Of a stretch of 64,000 nt of DNA, positions 45,192 to 55,956 are shown one piece after another. Below the pieces are notes generated by a model, which saw nothing but the letters and a program-made list of their open reading frames with translations, did no database searches and was not told where the DNA came from. Source of the stretch: Pontibacter virosus (GTDB lineage Bacteria > Bacteroidota > Bacteroidia > Cytophagales > Hymenobacteraceae); NCBI RefSeq assembly GCF_003096355.1, contig NZ_QEKI01000013.1:1-64000 (forward strand), written 5' to 3'. A program made the translations under genes and the position numbers. Each line of letters begins with the position of its first letter. The first letter of the stretch is position 1.

Positions 45192-48100
45192 TTACTTTTC
45201 CACCACTATTTTCACGGACAACACTTTCCCTCCGCTCGAGATCCGAGCCAGGTACATGCCAGCTAGCAGCTCGGAAACATTCAGCTGCACTTCTGTCACT
45301 TCACCTGCTTTTGCGTGGCCTTGTCGAACCTGTTGTACCCTCGCCCCTTTCATGTCAAATAACTGCAGTTCGTACGGATTGTCCGTATCCGAAGTGAAAC
45401 GAACAGTAGTGATCGCCTTGGCTGGGTTTGGATAAGCTAACAGTTCTGTCGACGTCATACCTTGCACACCACGTCCATTAGTAGCCTGTAGGTTGCGGTT
45501 GTCTTTTCGGCCATTGATCACGATATTTCCCCACCCGATGCGGGGTCCGGTTTCTGTTGACAGGTCGTAGATGTCGCCTCCTGCCTCAAAATTGTCGAAT
45601 ACGATCGCGTTGCCGCGGCTCAAGTCCCAGATACGGATGCGGAGCTGGTCGTTGGGGTCGTTCCTGCCTTTGCCACCCGCGTCGCGCACCGACACAATAT
45701 AACCGAATCGCCCTACGCCCTGCAGCTGTGCCGTCCCCTTCCAGATGGCTTGGTCTCCGGTGATCACCAACCAGTCGAGCGCTCCGCTCTGGGAGAACTT
45801 TTGCTTGTTCACGGTCAGCTGCAGTGTGCCCTGCGGCCTGGTGGCGTGCTTGTTCTGATAGCGAACAGAGAAAGAGAACGCAGCTTCGAGCCTTTGGCCA
45901 TTACCACCCACACCGAAATTGGCTAAGACGATACTGCCAGAACCCTCTACATGGCCTGCTTCGGGGTCATAGATAACGTGCCACTGGTTATAGTCGCTGT
46001 TGGTCGCCTCCAGACAGCTCTCCGAGAAGTCGAGCCCCACCTGGTAGATGCCCGCCTGGGTATAGGTATGCTTGCCCGTGATGCGCGAGGTGCCGAAAGC
46101 GGTATAGGACATAGTTGGCTCTGAGCCATCGCCCCAGGTCCAGCCCAGGCCGGTGTCTTCGGTCAGGATGTATGGCGAAAAGTCAGCGGTGGTGCGTGCT
46201 TCCCAGCCCGCCCGTATGGCATAGGGCGCCAGGTATAGCTGCACGTTCACAGGTATAGCACAGTTCGGTTCTTCTACAGTTTGACTGTATTTGACTGTCA
46301 GGAGGTCAAAGTTAGTGTCAGGTGAGTGGACGGTATTCACCACATATACATTTCTGTCTTTGTCCAAAGCCAAAAGTCTCTGCTCCTGGTTCGACTGTCC
46401 TTCCTTGAACACCTCCCATACCTTGGTTCCATCTGAGGTCTGGTATTTCACGACCTGTGTACCATCCGAAGCCCTGTAGGCTACATAAATGCCTCCCGTC
46501 TGGTCAAGCTCAACAGCTGAAATAGCTCCTTCGAAGGGAGATGTCCATACAACCACGGGCTCCTCTGTGCTCAACTTGATTAACCTGATATTAAAACTCG
46601 TCACATAGGCCCCGCCAGCATTGTCAAGCATCAGATTCGACAAGCTACCTGAATTGGTAACCTCGTCAATAGTAGGCTGACGCCACACGAATGCTCCGCT
46701 AGCTGCTTCAAACTTTAGAAGGTAGGCCACATGCTCACCCGTTTCCAGAATGTCGTGGGCAGCCAGGTATACGCCTCCTGTGCTGTCAATGGCTATATCC
46801 GTTACCTGATGTTCAGTCTGACGGTTGCTGCTGTTGTAAATTTCGCTCCATAGCGTATTACCGTCGCTGCCCGCATACTTTACCAGAGCCAGATTGTTTA
46901 CTACAGCGGGAGCGCGGGCGGTGCCGGTAACATATACATCACCTGCTTCATCTAGGGCAAAGGCAGCCAATTCATTCAGGTCACTCTCTGTTTCTAGTAG
47001 ACCGTAACGTTTCGTCCAAAAACTCTGTCCTGTTTCAGTGTCAACTTTGATGAGGAAATCCTCTTGGGGAAGGTTAAACTGAGGACTGACTGCTCCCATG
47101 ATGTAGATACTCCCCTGCTGGTCAAGCTTTATTTCCCTGCCTACATTGGCTTCTGTTGGTCCATGGATCGCTTCCCACAATACCTCCCCTGTGGCACCGT
47201 TCACTTTATGCAGCACAATATCACGCTGCGCGCTACCGCGTAGTGCTTGCACCATGATATACACCATGCCTGTAGCGTCTACTGCCAAGTGTTTCGTCTG
47301 CCGGATATCGCTGTTATAGAACTGCCTGTTCCAAAGCAGCTCCCCATCAGGTGAGTACTTGAGCAGAAAAGCATGTTGATACTGGCGTGAAGGATCAGGG
47401 TTTCCGCTGGTAGCCGTAATGTAGACATTGCCTTCATCATCCGTCACCATATTGGCTGGCTCGTCTATACCTGGCAAGGTGTGGATGAAAGTAACATTGA
47501 AAACAAGCGTACCCGTAGCTGCCTGGAGGCTGGTGACAAAAAGGTGCGTATTACCAGTCCCAGATGTTCCGCCCAAGTGCAGGGTGCCTGCTTCGGAGAG
47601 GGCCATTGTCTGCAGTAAATTTATGCTGTCTGCAGGAGAAGTATACTCCCAGGCGACGTTTCCGCTGCTTGCTCCATACCTGCGCACCACATACCCCGTT
47701 CCGTTTTGCCTGCTGCCCAGGTATAGATTTCCGGCTTCGTCTGCTACTACGCCGGCAGCTGTACCTGCTGACGTGGTTGCCCAGGTTAACGAACCAGTAG
47801 AAGCGCTGTGCCGCGCCAAATGGGGCTGCCCTTGCAAGGTGCTTGTCAGGTATAGCCCGCCAGCCTCGTCCGCTATCAGCTGCTCAGGCAGAGCGTTTCC
47901 CTCCAACCGTTTGAGCCATACCTGCCTGCCTGTAGCCGCGTCGTACTTAATCAAGGAACTTCCTGTGGGACTGTCAGGATCTGTCGTATAGTGGATTCCC
48001 CAGGTATAAACGCCCCCTGTTTCGTCCACGGCAAGTTGCATGGCGCGGTCCTGCAGGGGCGTGTCGTATTGCTGGAACCAGACCAAAGAGCCGTCTGCCC

Positions 48101-48845
48101 CGCTGCGCTTTGTCGTCAGCATTTGGCTGGCCTTGTCCGCTATACCTGAACTGCCTGTCAGGTAGATGTCGCCCTGGCTGTCCAGCGCTATACCTGCCAG
48201 ATGCTCGTAAGCGGGAGGCATGTCGCTCCTGGACAGCGTTTGCCGCCATAACCTATCTCCGCTAGAGGAATCGTATTTAAACAAAAGAGAGTAATCGTCT
48301 GTAGCATTTAAACTGACGGAGCCAACCATTACCAGTCCTCCCCTGTTATCTGCCAGCAGTTCTATACCTGTCATCGTGGCGCTAGGTGATTCGCCCTGCT
48401 GCCATACCATTTGCCCATCGGTTAACGTGTATTTCACCACATACACAGTTGTTCTGGAGCCCATGTCAACCGTGGAGGCAACCACGTAAAAGCCCGTTTC
48501 ATCTAGTGCGACATCCACCAAGGCATGCGGATATTGAAATAAAGGAAAATGCTGCTGCCAGAGCACTTCGCCAGCGGGGCTGAACTTAGCCGCCACAAAG
48601 GCATCGAAATTGGTAGGAGAACCCAGGGTAGTGCTTCTGCTATTGCCGGCGATATAAGTGTTGCCGGCTGCATCGACGGCGCTGAAAGCACTTGACTCAA
48701 ATGTGGGGAAAGCACTGCCGTAGCGCCTCTCCCATTCTTCTGTTACCTGCTGCGCCGAAGCAGACAGACTAAGGGTGTGCAGAACTAAAACAAGAACAAA
48801 CAAAAATCCAAAGCCCCGTCTGGGCGAGTGTAAAAAAACTAACAT
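45192..48845 (-). CDS. T9SS beta-propeller repeat protein, intact paralogue
   Basis: A 1217-residue secreted protein paralogous to the broken gene at 40725-44408. The signal peptide is about 1-32 ('VLVLHTLSLSASAQ'). SBBP/PQQ-like repeats run to about 880. A PKD-like section ('GWTWGDGSEPTMSYTAFG'), a beta-sandwich with 'RFGYIVSVRDAGGKGRNDPN' and 'GNAIVFDNFEAGG', and a T9SS type A tail ('LLAYPNPAKAITTVRF', 'MKGARVQQVRQGHAKAGE') follow. It probably goes to the cell surface or outside, with an adhesion or matrix role that is not established. It carries at least ten AGGTATA motifs. Confidence 0.88.
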   Translation of the reverse strand: MLVFLHSPRRGFGFLFVLVLVLHTLSLSASAQQVTEEWERRYGSAFPTFESSAFSAVDAAGNTYIAGNSRSTTLGSPTNFDAFVAAKFSPAGEVLWQQHFPLFQYPHALVDVALDETGFYVVASTVDMGSRTTVYVVKYTLTDGQMVWQQGESPSATMTGIELLADNRGGLVMVGSVSLNATDDYSLLFKYDSSSGDRLWRQTLSRSDMPPAYEHLAGIALDSQGDIYLTGSSGIADKASQMLTTKRSGADGSLVWFQQYDTPLQDRAMQLAVDETGGVYTWGIHYTTDPDSPTGSSLIKYDAATGRQVWLKRLEGNALPEQLIADEAGGLYLTSTLQGQPHLARHSASTGSLTWATTSAGTAAGVVADEAGNLYLGSRQNGTGYVVRRYGASSGNVAWEYTSPADSINLLQTMALSEAGTLHLGGTSGTGNTHLFVTSLQAATGTLVFNVTFIHTLPGIDEPANMVTDDEGNVYITATSGNPDPSRQYQHAFLLKYSPDGELLWNRQFYNSDIRQTKHLAVDATGMVYIMVQALRGSAQRDIVLHKVNGATGEVLWEAIHGPTEANVGREIKLDQQGSIYIMGAVSPQFNLPQEDFLIKVDTETGQSFWTKRYGLLETESDLNELAAFALDEAGDVYVTGTARAPAVVNNLALVKYAGSDGNTLWSEIYNSSNRQTEHQVTDIAIDSTGGVYLAAHDILETGEHVAYLLKFEAASGAFVWRQPTIDEVTNSGSLSNLMLDNAGGAYVTSFNIRLIKLSTEEPVVVWTSPFEGAISAVELDQTGGIYVAYRASDGTQVVKYQTSDGTKVWEVFKEGQSNQEQRLLALDKDRNVYVVNTVHSPDTNFDLLTVKYSQTVEEPNCAIPVNVQLYLAPYAIRAGWEARTTADFSPYILTEDTGLGWTWGDGSEPTMSYTAFGTSRITGKHTYTQAGIYQVGLDFSESCLEATNSDYNQWHVIYDPEAGHVEGSGSIVLANFGVGGNGQRLEAAFSFSVRYQNKHATRPQGTLQLTVNKQKFSQSGALDWLVITGDQAIWKGTAQLQGVGRFGYIVSVRDAGGKGRNDPNDQLRIRIWDLSRGNAIVFDNFEAGGDIYDLSTETGPRIGWGNIVINGRKDNRNLQATNGRGVQGMTSTELLAYPNPAKAITTVRFTSDTDNPYELQLFDMKGARVQQVRQGHAKAGEVTEVQLNVSELLAGMYLARISSGGKVLSVKIVVEK

Positions 48846-49227
48846 GGCAATTGGGTAAAATTTAATTTATCATACAGGAGTTAAATAAAAGCCAGAGCAG
48901 AGCAGCTCCAGAGCCAGGAGAAGCGAAGAGGAAGCACAGACGATCAGAACGCAATCATTCATCATCAGGCAAAATAAATGAAAGCTGAAAAAATAATTTA
49001 TACGTATAGTTATACGCACAAAACATAGTAACCGGATAAGAATAATTTGAACGTTTGCCATACCTCATAGTAGTTGACACAACCTGCTTTGCATGAGGAG
49101 GAAAGCTAACTGACCGACCTTCCAGCACCATTATTTCCCGATTCAGATATATGCTTGTATATTTGTATACACCCTCCCTACCGGGTGACGTTAAAAGAAG
49201 TACAAGACACCAAAAAGAAGATAGACT
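48846..49227. other. Intergenic region between propeller and ybaB
   Basis: Divergent control region of about 380 bp. It holds TATACGTATAGTTATACGC (near 49000), the ybaB promoter box (49158-49165) and no gene. Its right end is homologous to the promoter area of the ybaB remnant at 44.83 kb. Confidence 0.4.
49158..49165 (+). promoter_or_regulatory. Putative -7 box of ybaB
   Basis: TATATTTG, a full TAnnTTTG match about 63 bases before the ATG. The dead ybaB copy has the same region with TATATTTT, i.e. the final G lost. Confidence 0.5.
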
Positions 49228-49563
49228 ATGTTTGATATGATGGGCATGATGGGCAAGATGAAAGAAGTCCAGGCCAAAATGAAAGAAGCGCAGGACAACC
49301 TGCAGCATATTACCGTTACCGCCGAATCGGGTGCAGGCCTCGTAAAGGCTACCGTAAACGGACAGCGCAAACTCCTCAAGATCGAGATCGACGACTCCAT
49401 TCTGAACACCAACGACCGCGACATGGTGAACGACCTGGTCGTAGCCGCTGTGAACAACGCCATGCTGACAGCAGGTGAGCGCGCGCAGGAAGAAATGAAA
49501 AAGAGCACAGAAGGCCTTTTACCTAATATTCCCGGTTTAGATTTAGGAAACTTTGGTCTCTAA
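49228..49563 (+). CDS. ybaB: YbaB/EbfC family nucleoid-associated protein
   Basis: A 111-residue DNA-binding protein of the YbaB/EbfC family: a Met-rich N-terminus ('MFDMMGMMGKMKEVQAKM'), then 'ITVTAESGAGLVKATVNGQR' and 'KIEIDDSILNTNDRDMVNDL' as conserved core. Such proteins form homodimers that bind and compact DNA or affect gene expression. Its stop overlaps the start of the next glycosyltransferase by 11 bases. A broken duplicate lies at 44834-45111. Confidence 0.93.
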   Translation: MFDMMGMMGKMKEVQAKMKEAQDNLQHITVTAESGAGLVKATVNGQRKLLKIEIDDSILNTNDRDMVNDLVVAAVNNAMLTAGERAQEEMKKSTEGLLPNIPGLDLGNFGL

Positions 49564-50575
49564 TCCCAGCCTCACGGCTATTGTTATCCTTAACTGGAAC
49601 GGACTCCGCTATCTGCAGGAGTTTCTGCCATCGGTAGTGGCCAACAGCACAGGCTGCGAAGTCATTGTGGCCGACAATGCCTCTACCGATGGCTCTATTC
49701 CCTTTTTACAGGAGCACTTCCCCCAGGTGCGCATCATCCAAAACGACGATAACTACGGTTTTTGCGAAGGCTATAACATTGCCCTGCGCCAGGTGGATGC
49801 CAAGTACTACGTGCTGCTCAACTCCGATGTAGGGGTGCCCCCGAACTGGACAGAGCCGATCATCCAGCTGATGGAGTCTGACGAGAACATCGCTGTCTGC
49901 CAGCCCAAGATCGTTTCGCAGCAGCACCCCGACTTCTTTGAGTATGCGGGTGCAGGCGGCGGTATGCTGGATGCACTGGGCTACCCCTATTGTCGTGGGC
50001 GGTTGTTTGAGACGCTGGAAGAGGACAAGGGACAGTATAATAATGTAGCAGAAGTTTTCTGGGCAACGGGCGCCTGCATGTTCGTGCGGGCCAACGTCTT
50101 TCACGGACTAGGCGGACTCGAGCCTGCTTTTTTTGCGCACATGGAGGAGATCGATTTCTGCTGGCGTGCTAAGAACGTGGGCTATAAAGTGATGTACAAT
50201 GGCCATAGCCAGGTATACCACGTGGGAGGCGGTACGCTACACAAGTCAAATCCGCGCAAAACTTACCTGAACTTCAGAAACGGTATGGCGCTATTGTACA
50301 AAAACCTGCCAGCCGGTGAGCTGTTTTCGACTGTTGTTATACGCATTCTGCTAGACTGGCTGGCTGCCTTGCGTATGCTGCTGGCAGGGCAGTCGGCAGA
50401 CGCCAAAGCGGTGCTCAATGCACACGCCGATCTCTTGCGCAACAGCAAGTATTGGCGGCAGCGCAGAAAGGAACAGCAACTGAAAGGTACTTTTCCGGCT
50501 ATGTCAGGCGTTTACAGGGGAAGTATTGTGTGGCAGTACTTTGTGCGCCAGCGGCGCACGGTGCGGGAGTTATAA
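49553..50575 (+). CDS. Glycosyltransferase family 2 (rhamnosyltransferase-like)
   Basis: A 340-residue GT-A enzyme with 'AIVILNWNGLRYLQEFLPSV', 'VIVADNASTDGSIPFL', 'YVLLNSDVGVPPNW' (DxD equivalent) and 'FAHMEEIDFCWRAKNVGYKV', the ED-motif of the rhamnosyl/GalNAc-transferase subgroup. The start is TTG at 49553, inside the last codons of ybaB; there is no better start. Coupling with ybaB is a curious pairing without known functional link. Confidence 0.88.
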   Translation: MVSNPSLTAIVILNWNGLRYLQEFLPSVVANSTGCEVIVADNASTDGSIPFLQEHFPQVRIIQNDDNYGFCEGYNIALRQVDAKYYVLLNSDVGVPPNWTEPIIQLMESDENIAVCQPKIVSQQHPDFFEYAGAGGGMLDALGYPYCRGRLFETLEEDKGQYNNVAEVFWATGACMFVRANVFHGLGGLEPAFFAHMEEIDFCWRAKNVGYKVMYNGHSQVYHVGGGTLHKSNPRKTYLNFRNGMALLYKNLPAGELFSTVVIRILLDWLAALRMLLAGQSADAKAVLNAHADLLRNSKYWRQRRKEQQLKGTFPAMSGVYRGSIVWQYFVRQRRTVREL

Positions 50576-50788
50576 GTCCCAAACGGTACTGCGTTCGCGG
50601 CGCAGGTGCTTGCTTACGTTCATCCAGAAGGCCATGATAAAGTATAGGATGACCGGCGAGCCCAATGTGAAAAACGAAATGTAGATAAAGGACAGGCGGA
50701 TGCTGCTAGAGGCTATTCCAAGCTTCTCTCCCAACATGGTGCAGACACCAAAAGCCTGAGATTCTATAAAGTATTGTAGCCTTTTCAC
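50570..50788 (-). CDS. PspC domain protein
   Basis: A 72-residue protein with the PspC pattern 'GVCTMLGEKLGIASSSIRLS' and a hydrophobic helix ('FIYISFFTLGSPVILYFIMA'). PspC-type proteins are envelope-stress sensors or membrane anchors; here it is a stand-alone domain with a short basic tail. Convergent with the glycosyltransferase gene, overlapping it by 6 bases. Confidence 0.85.
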   Translation of the reverse strand: MKRLQYFIESQAFGVCTMLGEKLGIASSSIRLSFIYISFFTLGSPVILYFIMAFWMNVSKHLRRERSTVWDL

Positions 50789-50919
50789 TTGCGTTTGATT
50801 TAAATTTAAAAGTAGGAAATTAATAGATTTCCGTCAAAAATTTGACAAAAAAATCGTGGTATGGCAGTGTATTAACGCATGCCCCCAGCTATATCTTACG
50901 TTGGTTACCCAAATCTGAT

Positions 50920-52707
50920 ATGAAACACAACAAAAAAAACGCCGCTTTGTTCCTGCCACTCGCCGTGGCGATGCTCTCTGCCAACACAGGCTGCACCCTG
51001 CAGCGCATGGTAAAACAGGCTGAAAAACAGGAAATTGAAGTGTCGCCTAACCCCCTGGTAGCCAACGGCGAAGAGGTGGTTTTTGAGATGAAGGCCACCC
51101 TGCCGGAGAAGATGCTCAAAAAAAATCAGGACTATCGCTACAAGATCGATGTGGTTTACGAAGCAGCCGGTCAGCAGCGCGAACACCTGGGCGCACTCAA
51201 CTTCGACATTGGCAACTACCTCTACGAGAACAATCGCCCGACCATCACGCAGGAGTTCTCTTTCCCCTATGCGCCGCACAAAAACAAAGGCCGCCTGCTG
51301 ATACAGGGCACCGCCATTGATAAGCGCAAGCGTGACAAAGTTGCCTATACCCCAGAGGAGCAGGTGGCGACCGGACTGAACACCACGGCCCTGCTGATGG
51401 TGCGCAGCAATGACTATACCTATGTGCCCGACAACTATAAGACCATTGCAGAAGGTCCTGCCAGCATCGAGTTTTACTTCGATGAGAACACCTTCACGAC
51501 CAAAAGCTATTTAGGAGAGAACCTGCCGGTGCTGGACCAGTACGCCATGGACACCGTAAAGCTGCAGAAGATTAAGGTGATCGGCAGTCAGGCGCCTAAC
51601 GAGAAAGGGACCGACCTGGCCCAAAAACGTGCCAAAGCCCTGGCCGACTACTATCGTAGCAAGGTAAGTCTGCTCGACTATTCCGGCAAAAAAATTGAGA
51701 TCAGCACGGAAACAGAACCGACTGGCTGGGCAACTCTGCTGGACCGCGTGAACAAATCGGCCTTGCCAAAGGCACAGAAACAGGAGGTTGCCGCGATTTT
51801 GCAGGGCGCAGGCTCTGATAAGCAGAAAGTGGATGCCCTGCAGCAGAGCGCAGCCTTCGATTACATTCGTCACTACGTGTACCCGACCATGCGCTTTGCC
51901 CGTGTGGAGGTGGACTATAACCGCGCCCGCAAATCAGACTACGAGCTATACCTGTTGGCCCGTCGAATTGCCGACGATAGCATCAGTGCGCAGGTGCTCA
52001 CAGCTGAGGAACTGCAGTACGCCGCTACACTCACGCCTCTGCTGGCCGAGCGCCGCAAGCTGTACGAAGCTGCCGTGAAGACTACCGACAAATGGCCCGC
52101 TTATTACAATCTGGGTGTGGTATATACCGAGATGGCCCGCAAAGAGTATCGTCCTAAGGCAAAGGAAGCCCTGCTGGACAAGGCCATTCACAACCTGAAT
52201 TTCGCCGGCTTCCGCAACCCGACTGCCGAAGTAAACTATGCCCTGGCCAGTGCTTATCACCTGCGCGGTGAGCGTGAAAAAGCCCTGCAGATTTACGACT
52301 ATGCCATCAAACTGGGTGGTGAGCAGGAACTTCTGCATCGTATCTTCACCGACAAAGCAGCTCTGGAAATGGAGATGGGCCTTTACGACGAAGCCATCCG
52401 CAGCCTGACCTATTCCGGCGACGATTACCAGACGAACATGAACCTGGGGCTGAGCTATCTGTTGAAAGAAAACTACGAAGGAGCCCGCCAGTACTACGAA
52501 AAGGCCTTGGAATTAAAGGAGGAAGATCCGCTGGCGCACTACTCGCTGGCCGTATTGGGAGCGCGTATGCAAAACGAGGGCATGGTGCGCATCCACCTGC
52601 GCCGGGCTATACAACGCGACCGCAGCTACATGGAGCGCGCCTTCGACGACCCGGAGTTTGCCGCTTATCATGGAAAACAATCCTTCCGGGAGGGATTGGT
52701 GCGATAA
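50920..52707 (+). CDS. Lipoprotein with OmpA-like and TPR regions
   Basis: A 595-residue envelope protein. The signal peptide ends at Cys25 ('LSANTGC', weak lipobox). Residues about 30-215 are beta-rich; 'GTDLAQKRAKALADYYRSKV' fits an OmpA-like peptidoglycan-binding region. The C-terminal part contains TPR repeats ('WPAYYNLGVVYTEMARKEYR', 'ALASAYHLRGEREKALQIYD', 'NMNLGLSYLLKENYEGARQYY'). It may link the outer membrane to peptidoglycan or to T9SS/gliding machinery, but no function can be assigned. The ATG at 50920 replaces a longer frame from 50842. Confidence 0.72.
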   Translation: MKHNKKNAALFLPLAVAMLSANTGCTLQRMVKQAEKQEIEVSPNPLVANGEEVVFEMKATLPEKMLKKNQDYRYKIDVVYEAAGQQREHLGALNFDIGNYLYENNRPTITQEFSFPYAPHKNKGRLLIQGTAIDKRKRDKVAYTPEEQVATGLNTTALLMVRSNDYTYVPDNYKTIAEGPASIEFYFDENTFTTKSYLGENLPVLDQYAMDTVKLQKIKVIGSQAPNEKGTDLAQKRAKALADYYRSKVSLLDYSGKKIEISTETEPTGWATLLDRVNKSALPKAQKQEVAAILQGAGSDKQKVDALQQSAAFDYIRHYVYPTMRFARVEVDYNRARKSDYELYLLARRIADDSISAQVLTAEELQYAATLTPLLAERRKLYEAAVKTTDKWPAYYNLGVVYTEMARKEYRPKAKEALLDKAIHNLNFAGFRNPTAEVNYALASAYHLRGEREKALQIYDYAIKLGGEQELLHRIFTDKAALEMEMGLYDEAIRSLTYSGDDYQTNMNLGLSYLLKENYEGARQYYEKALELKEEDPLAHYSLAVLGARMQNEGMVRIHLRRAIQRDRSYMERAFDDPEFAAYHGKQSFREGLVR

Positions 52708-52780
52708 GTTGCCGCTTATACATTGCAAATTGAAAGACTTATCTTAATTTTACCAGCTGAACAGAGATTTTAACATTACT

Positions 52781-53764
<984 letters not shown>

Positions 53765-53784
53765 GCTAAACTGAAATTCATAAG

Positions 53785-53823
53785 AAAACGGCCCCTGGTT
53801 CTAAGAACAAGGGGCCTTTTTGA
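53785..53823 (+). terminator. Intrinsic terminator after pdhB
   Basis: A stem of about 11 bp (GGCCCCTGGTTC with GAACAAGGGGCC, one mismatch) has a 3-nt loop and is followed by TTTTT. An AAAA run on the left side allows it also to serve the convergent DUF2231 gene. Confidence 0.85.
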
Positions 53824-53824
53824 T

Positions 53825-54316
53825 TTAAAACCCGACACAGTCGGATGGTGGCACCTGCACGCCGCCGGCCTGCTCGTACACCAGCTTTGCACCAAGGTGG
53901 CCGGTATACGCCAAAAATCCGCTTCCTGCCAGCATGAGCAACACAACGACTGCCGATAACGGCCGCTTATACCTTTGCACCCAATCTACCGCGAAACTCA
54001 GGTCGAGTAAGGCAGCTCCCGTAAACAGATAAGCCAGATTGTAGGCTGCCAGTTCGTGGCTCTTCAGCACGGTAGGGTCGCACAGTTTCCGGGACACAAT
54101 GCCATCAGCCAGGTCACCGGTATAGATGCTGAACCAGGCGCCCACTGTACCCGCATAAAGCAGGTATGCGCCCATGCGATGCCAAAAGGCAGCAGACTGC
54201 GACTTCAGAGACACAGCCAGCAATTTCGCAAGGGTGGCAAAGAGCAACAGCGCTACCGGGAAATGCACCGTAAGTGGATGCCAGGCCTCGGTTCGCCAGC
54301 TCAGCAGCTCCTCCAT
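53825..54316 (-). CDS. DUF2231 family membrane protein
   Basis: A 163-residue protein with four predicted helices. The sequences 'WHPLTVHFPVALLLFATLAK' and 'GFLAYTGHLGAKLVYEQAGG' match the DUF2231 pattern, whose conserved His residues may bind a metal or haem. The function is unknown. It follows the small lipoprotein gene with a 4-base gap, so the two form one unit. Confidence 0.82.
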   Translation of the reverse strand: MEELLSWRTEAWHPLTVHFPVALLLFATLAKLLAVSLKSQSAAFWHRMGAYLLYAGTVGAWFSIYTGDLADGIVSRKLCDPTVLKSHELAAYNLAYLFTGAALLDLSFAVDWVQRYKRPLSAVVVLLMLAGSGFLAYTGHLGAKLVYEQAGGVQVPPSDCVGF

Positions 54317-54320
54317 AGGC

Positions 54321-54641
54321 CTAGTTCAGAATGCGCACGGCCACAGGGTCCAGGCGCTGGCCCACTTTCTCCACCTGCACTTCTACCCTGCTGCCTTCCT
54401 GCAGCTGGTCAAAAGCCACGGTTTCTCCATTTCGGGTTAGCGTAGTGGCGTCTGTAAAGTAGAGCTCCAGGGTCTTGTTGTCATCGGTCTGCACGTAAAT
54501 CTCTGTTTTCTCAGGCACCGCTTTTTTTACACTTCCCTGGTACGTGCCAGACTCCACCACATCGGTGCCGCCGCTATCGCAGCCATACATAAACAGGGTT
54601 AGCATGGCAAACACAGCCAGCCAGGATTTCAGGTTTTTCAT
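54321..54641 (-). CDS. Small lipoprotein of unknown function
   Basis: A 106-residue protein with a lipoprotein signal ('LAVFAMLTLFMYGC', Cys21) and a small beta-rich domain ('TEIYVQTDDNKTLELYFTDA', 'GETVAFDQLQEGSRVEVQVE') that suggests an OB-like fold. It probably sits in the periplasm near the DUF2231 partner; the role of the pair is not known. Upstream 286 bp to the YihY gene hold no gene. Confidence 0.75.
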   Translation of the reverse strand: MKNLKSWLAVFAMLTLFMYGCDSGGTDVVESGTYQGSVKKAVPEKTEIYVQTDDNKTLELYFTDATTLTRNGETVAFDQLQEGSRVEVQVEKVGQRLDPVAVRILN

Positions 54642-54927
54642 AAGGCATAGGATTTAGGTTTATGAATACTGTTTGGGATCACACCTACCAGAGGCTGTTC
54701 CTGCAGACAGTGCAATACATCTTATACGCTATATATTTTATTTGTGTGTCTCCTTCTGAGAATTCAGCTAACCAACAAGTAGACAATGGGTATGCTGCAG
54801 GATTATACTCCGCGATCGGCTGTATTGATGAGGGCGTTTGAAATGATGGTTTCACGGATGGATTTATACCTAGCTTATTTGTGGCAGGTATGGGAATAAG
54901 ATATAATAATCTAACAGGAATAGGAAT

Positions 54928-55878
54928 CTAATTCAGACCCGACTTGCGCTTCACTTCCACTTTGCCTGTATCCTGGTCCTGCTCTACTTCCTGCTTTTCT
55001 ACCTTTACGGCAGTGTCAGTGGGCCTGATGCCTCGGTCATGTTCTTCGGAGTATACTTGCGTGAACTCGGCGCCCAGCAGAAAAATAACAGACGTATAGT
55101 ACACCCATACCAGAATGAGCACCAGCGAACCGGCGGCACCGTAGGTATCGGCCAAGGGGTCGTGCTGGAAGTAGATGTTAAGAACGAACTTGCCCAGGGT
55201 AAACAGAACGGCTGTCACCAAAGCGCCCACCCATACATTGGCCCAGCGGATACGGGCGTCGGGCAGCACTTTAAAGATGGCAGCGAAAATAACCGTGGCA
55301 ATGGCAATCGACACCAGCATGTTGCCGATGGTGACCAGGTAAACGGCTATACCAGAGAGTTCCTGTTGCAGGTAATCGTAGACAAGTCCGAGCACCACGT
55401 CTATCGAAAGTGAAACCAGCAGCAAAAAGCCAAAGCTCACCACCAGGGCAAGTGAGAGCAGACGACCGATCACGAGCTTCATAAAGCCCTTTTCAGCTTT
55501 GGCCTTCACCTTCCACATGGCGTTGAGCGAGTCCTGCAACGCCACAAACACAGTCGTTGCGCTAAAGGCCATTACGAGTACCCCCACTACGGTGCCGATC
55601 GTGCTGGCCTCCGACTGACTTGCGTTCTCGATGATGCTTTGCACCTGCGCGGCACTGTTGCGCCCTACAATACCGCCTACCTGCTTCACCACCTCGCCCC
55701 GCACGGCCTCCTGACCGAAAGCAGCGCCCGCAATGCGAATGGTAATGATGAGCACAGCCGGTAACGAGAAAATAGTATAAAACCCTATGATGGCCGCATA
55801 GTCGAGCGGATTGTCATCGATGAACTTCTTAAACGTTCGTTTCGTGAGTTGCCAGGTTGTTGCAAGCTTTTTTTGCAT
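54928..55878 (-). CDS. YihY/virulence factor BrkB family protein
   Basis: A membrane protein of 316 aa with six predicted helices. Typical YihY features are 'DYAAIIGFYTIFSLPAVLII', 'FSATTVFVALQDSLNAMWKV' and 'DTYGAAGSLVLILVWVYYTS'. The function of the family is unsettled (it was once wrongly called RNase BN). The tail is charged and variable. The ATG at 55878 was chosen; an in-frame start at 55917 would add 13 residues. Confidence 0.88.
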   Translation of the reverse strand: MQKKLATTWQLTKRTFKKFIDDNPLDYAAIIGFYTIFSLPAVLIITIRIAGAAFGQEAVRGEVVKQVGGIVGRNSAAQVQSIIENASQSEASTIGTVVGVLVMAFSATTVFVALQDSLNAMWKVKAKAEKGFMKLVIGRLLSLALVVSFGFLLLVSLSIDVVLGLVYDYLQQELSGIAVYLVTIGNMLVSIAIATVIFAAIFKVLPDARIRWANVWVGALVTAVLFTLGKFVLNIYFQHDPLADTYGAAGSLVLILVWVYYTSVIFLLGAEFTQVYSEEHDRGIRPTDTAVKVEKQEVEQDQDTGKVEVKRKSGLN

Positions 55879-55956
55879 GAGTTTTGCCTTTTTGCTATAC
55901 CTACAGCCATACGGCAAAGCGGCATCTAAAGGTATAGCCTCCTGCGCAAATTGAGC

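Noticed and set aside
50842..50919. Upstream start of the TPR lipoprotein
   Set aside because: A start there would bury the signal peptide; the ATG at 50920 gives a normal N-terminus.
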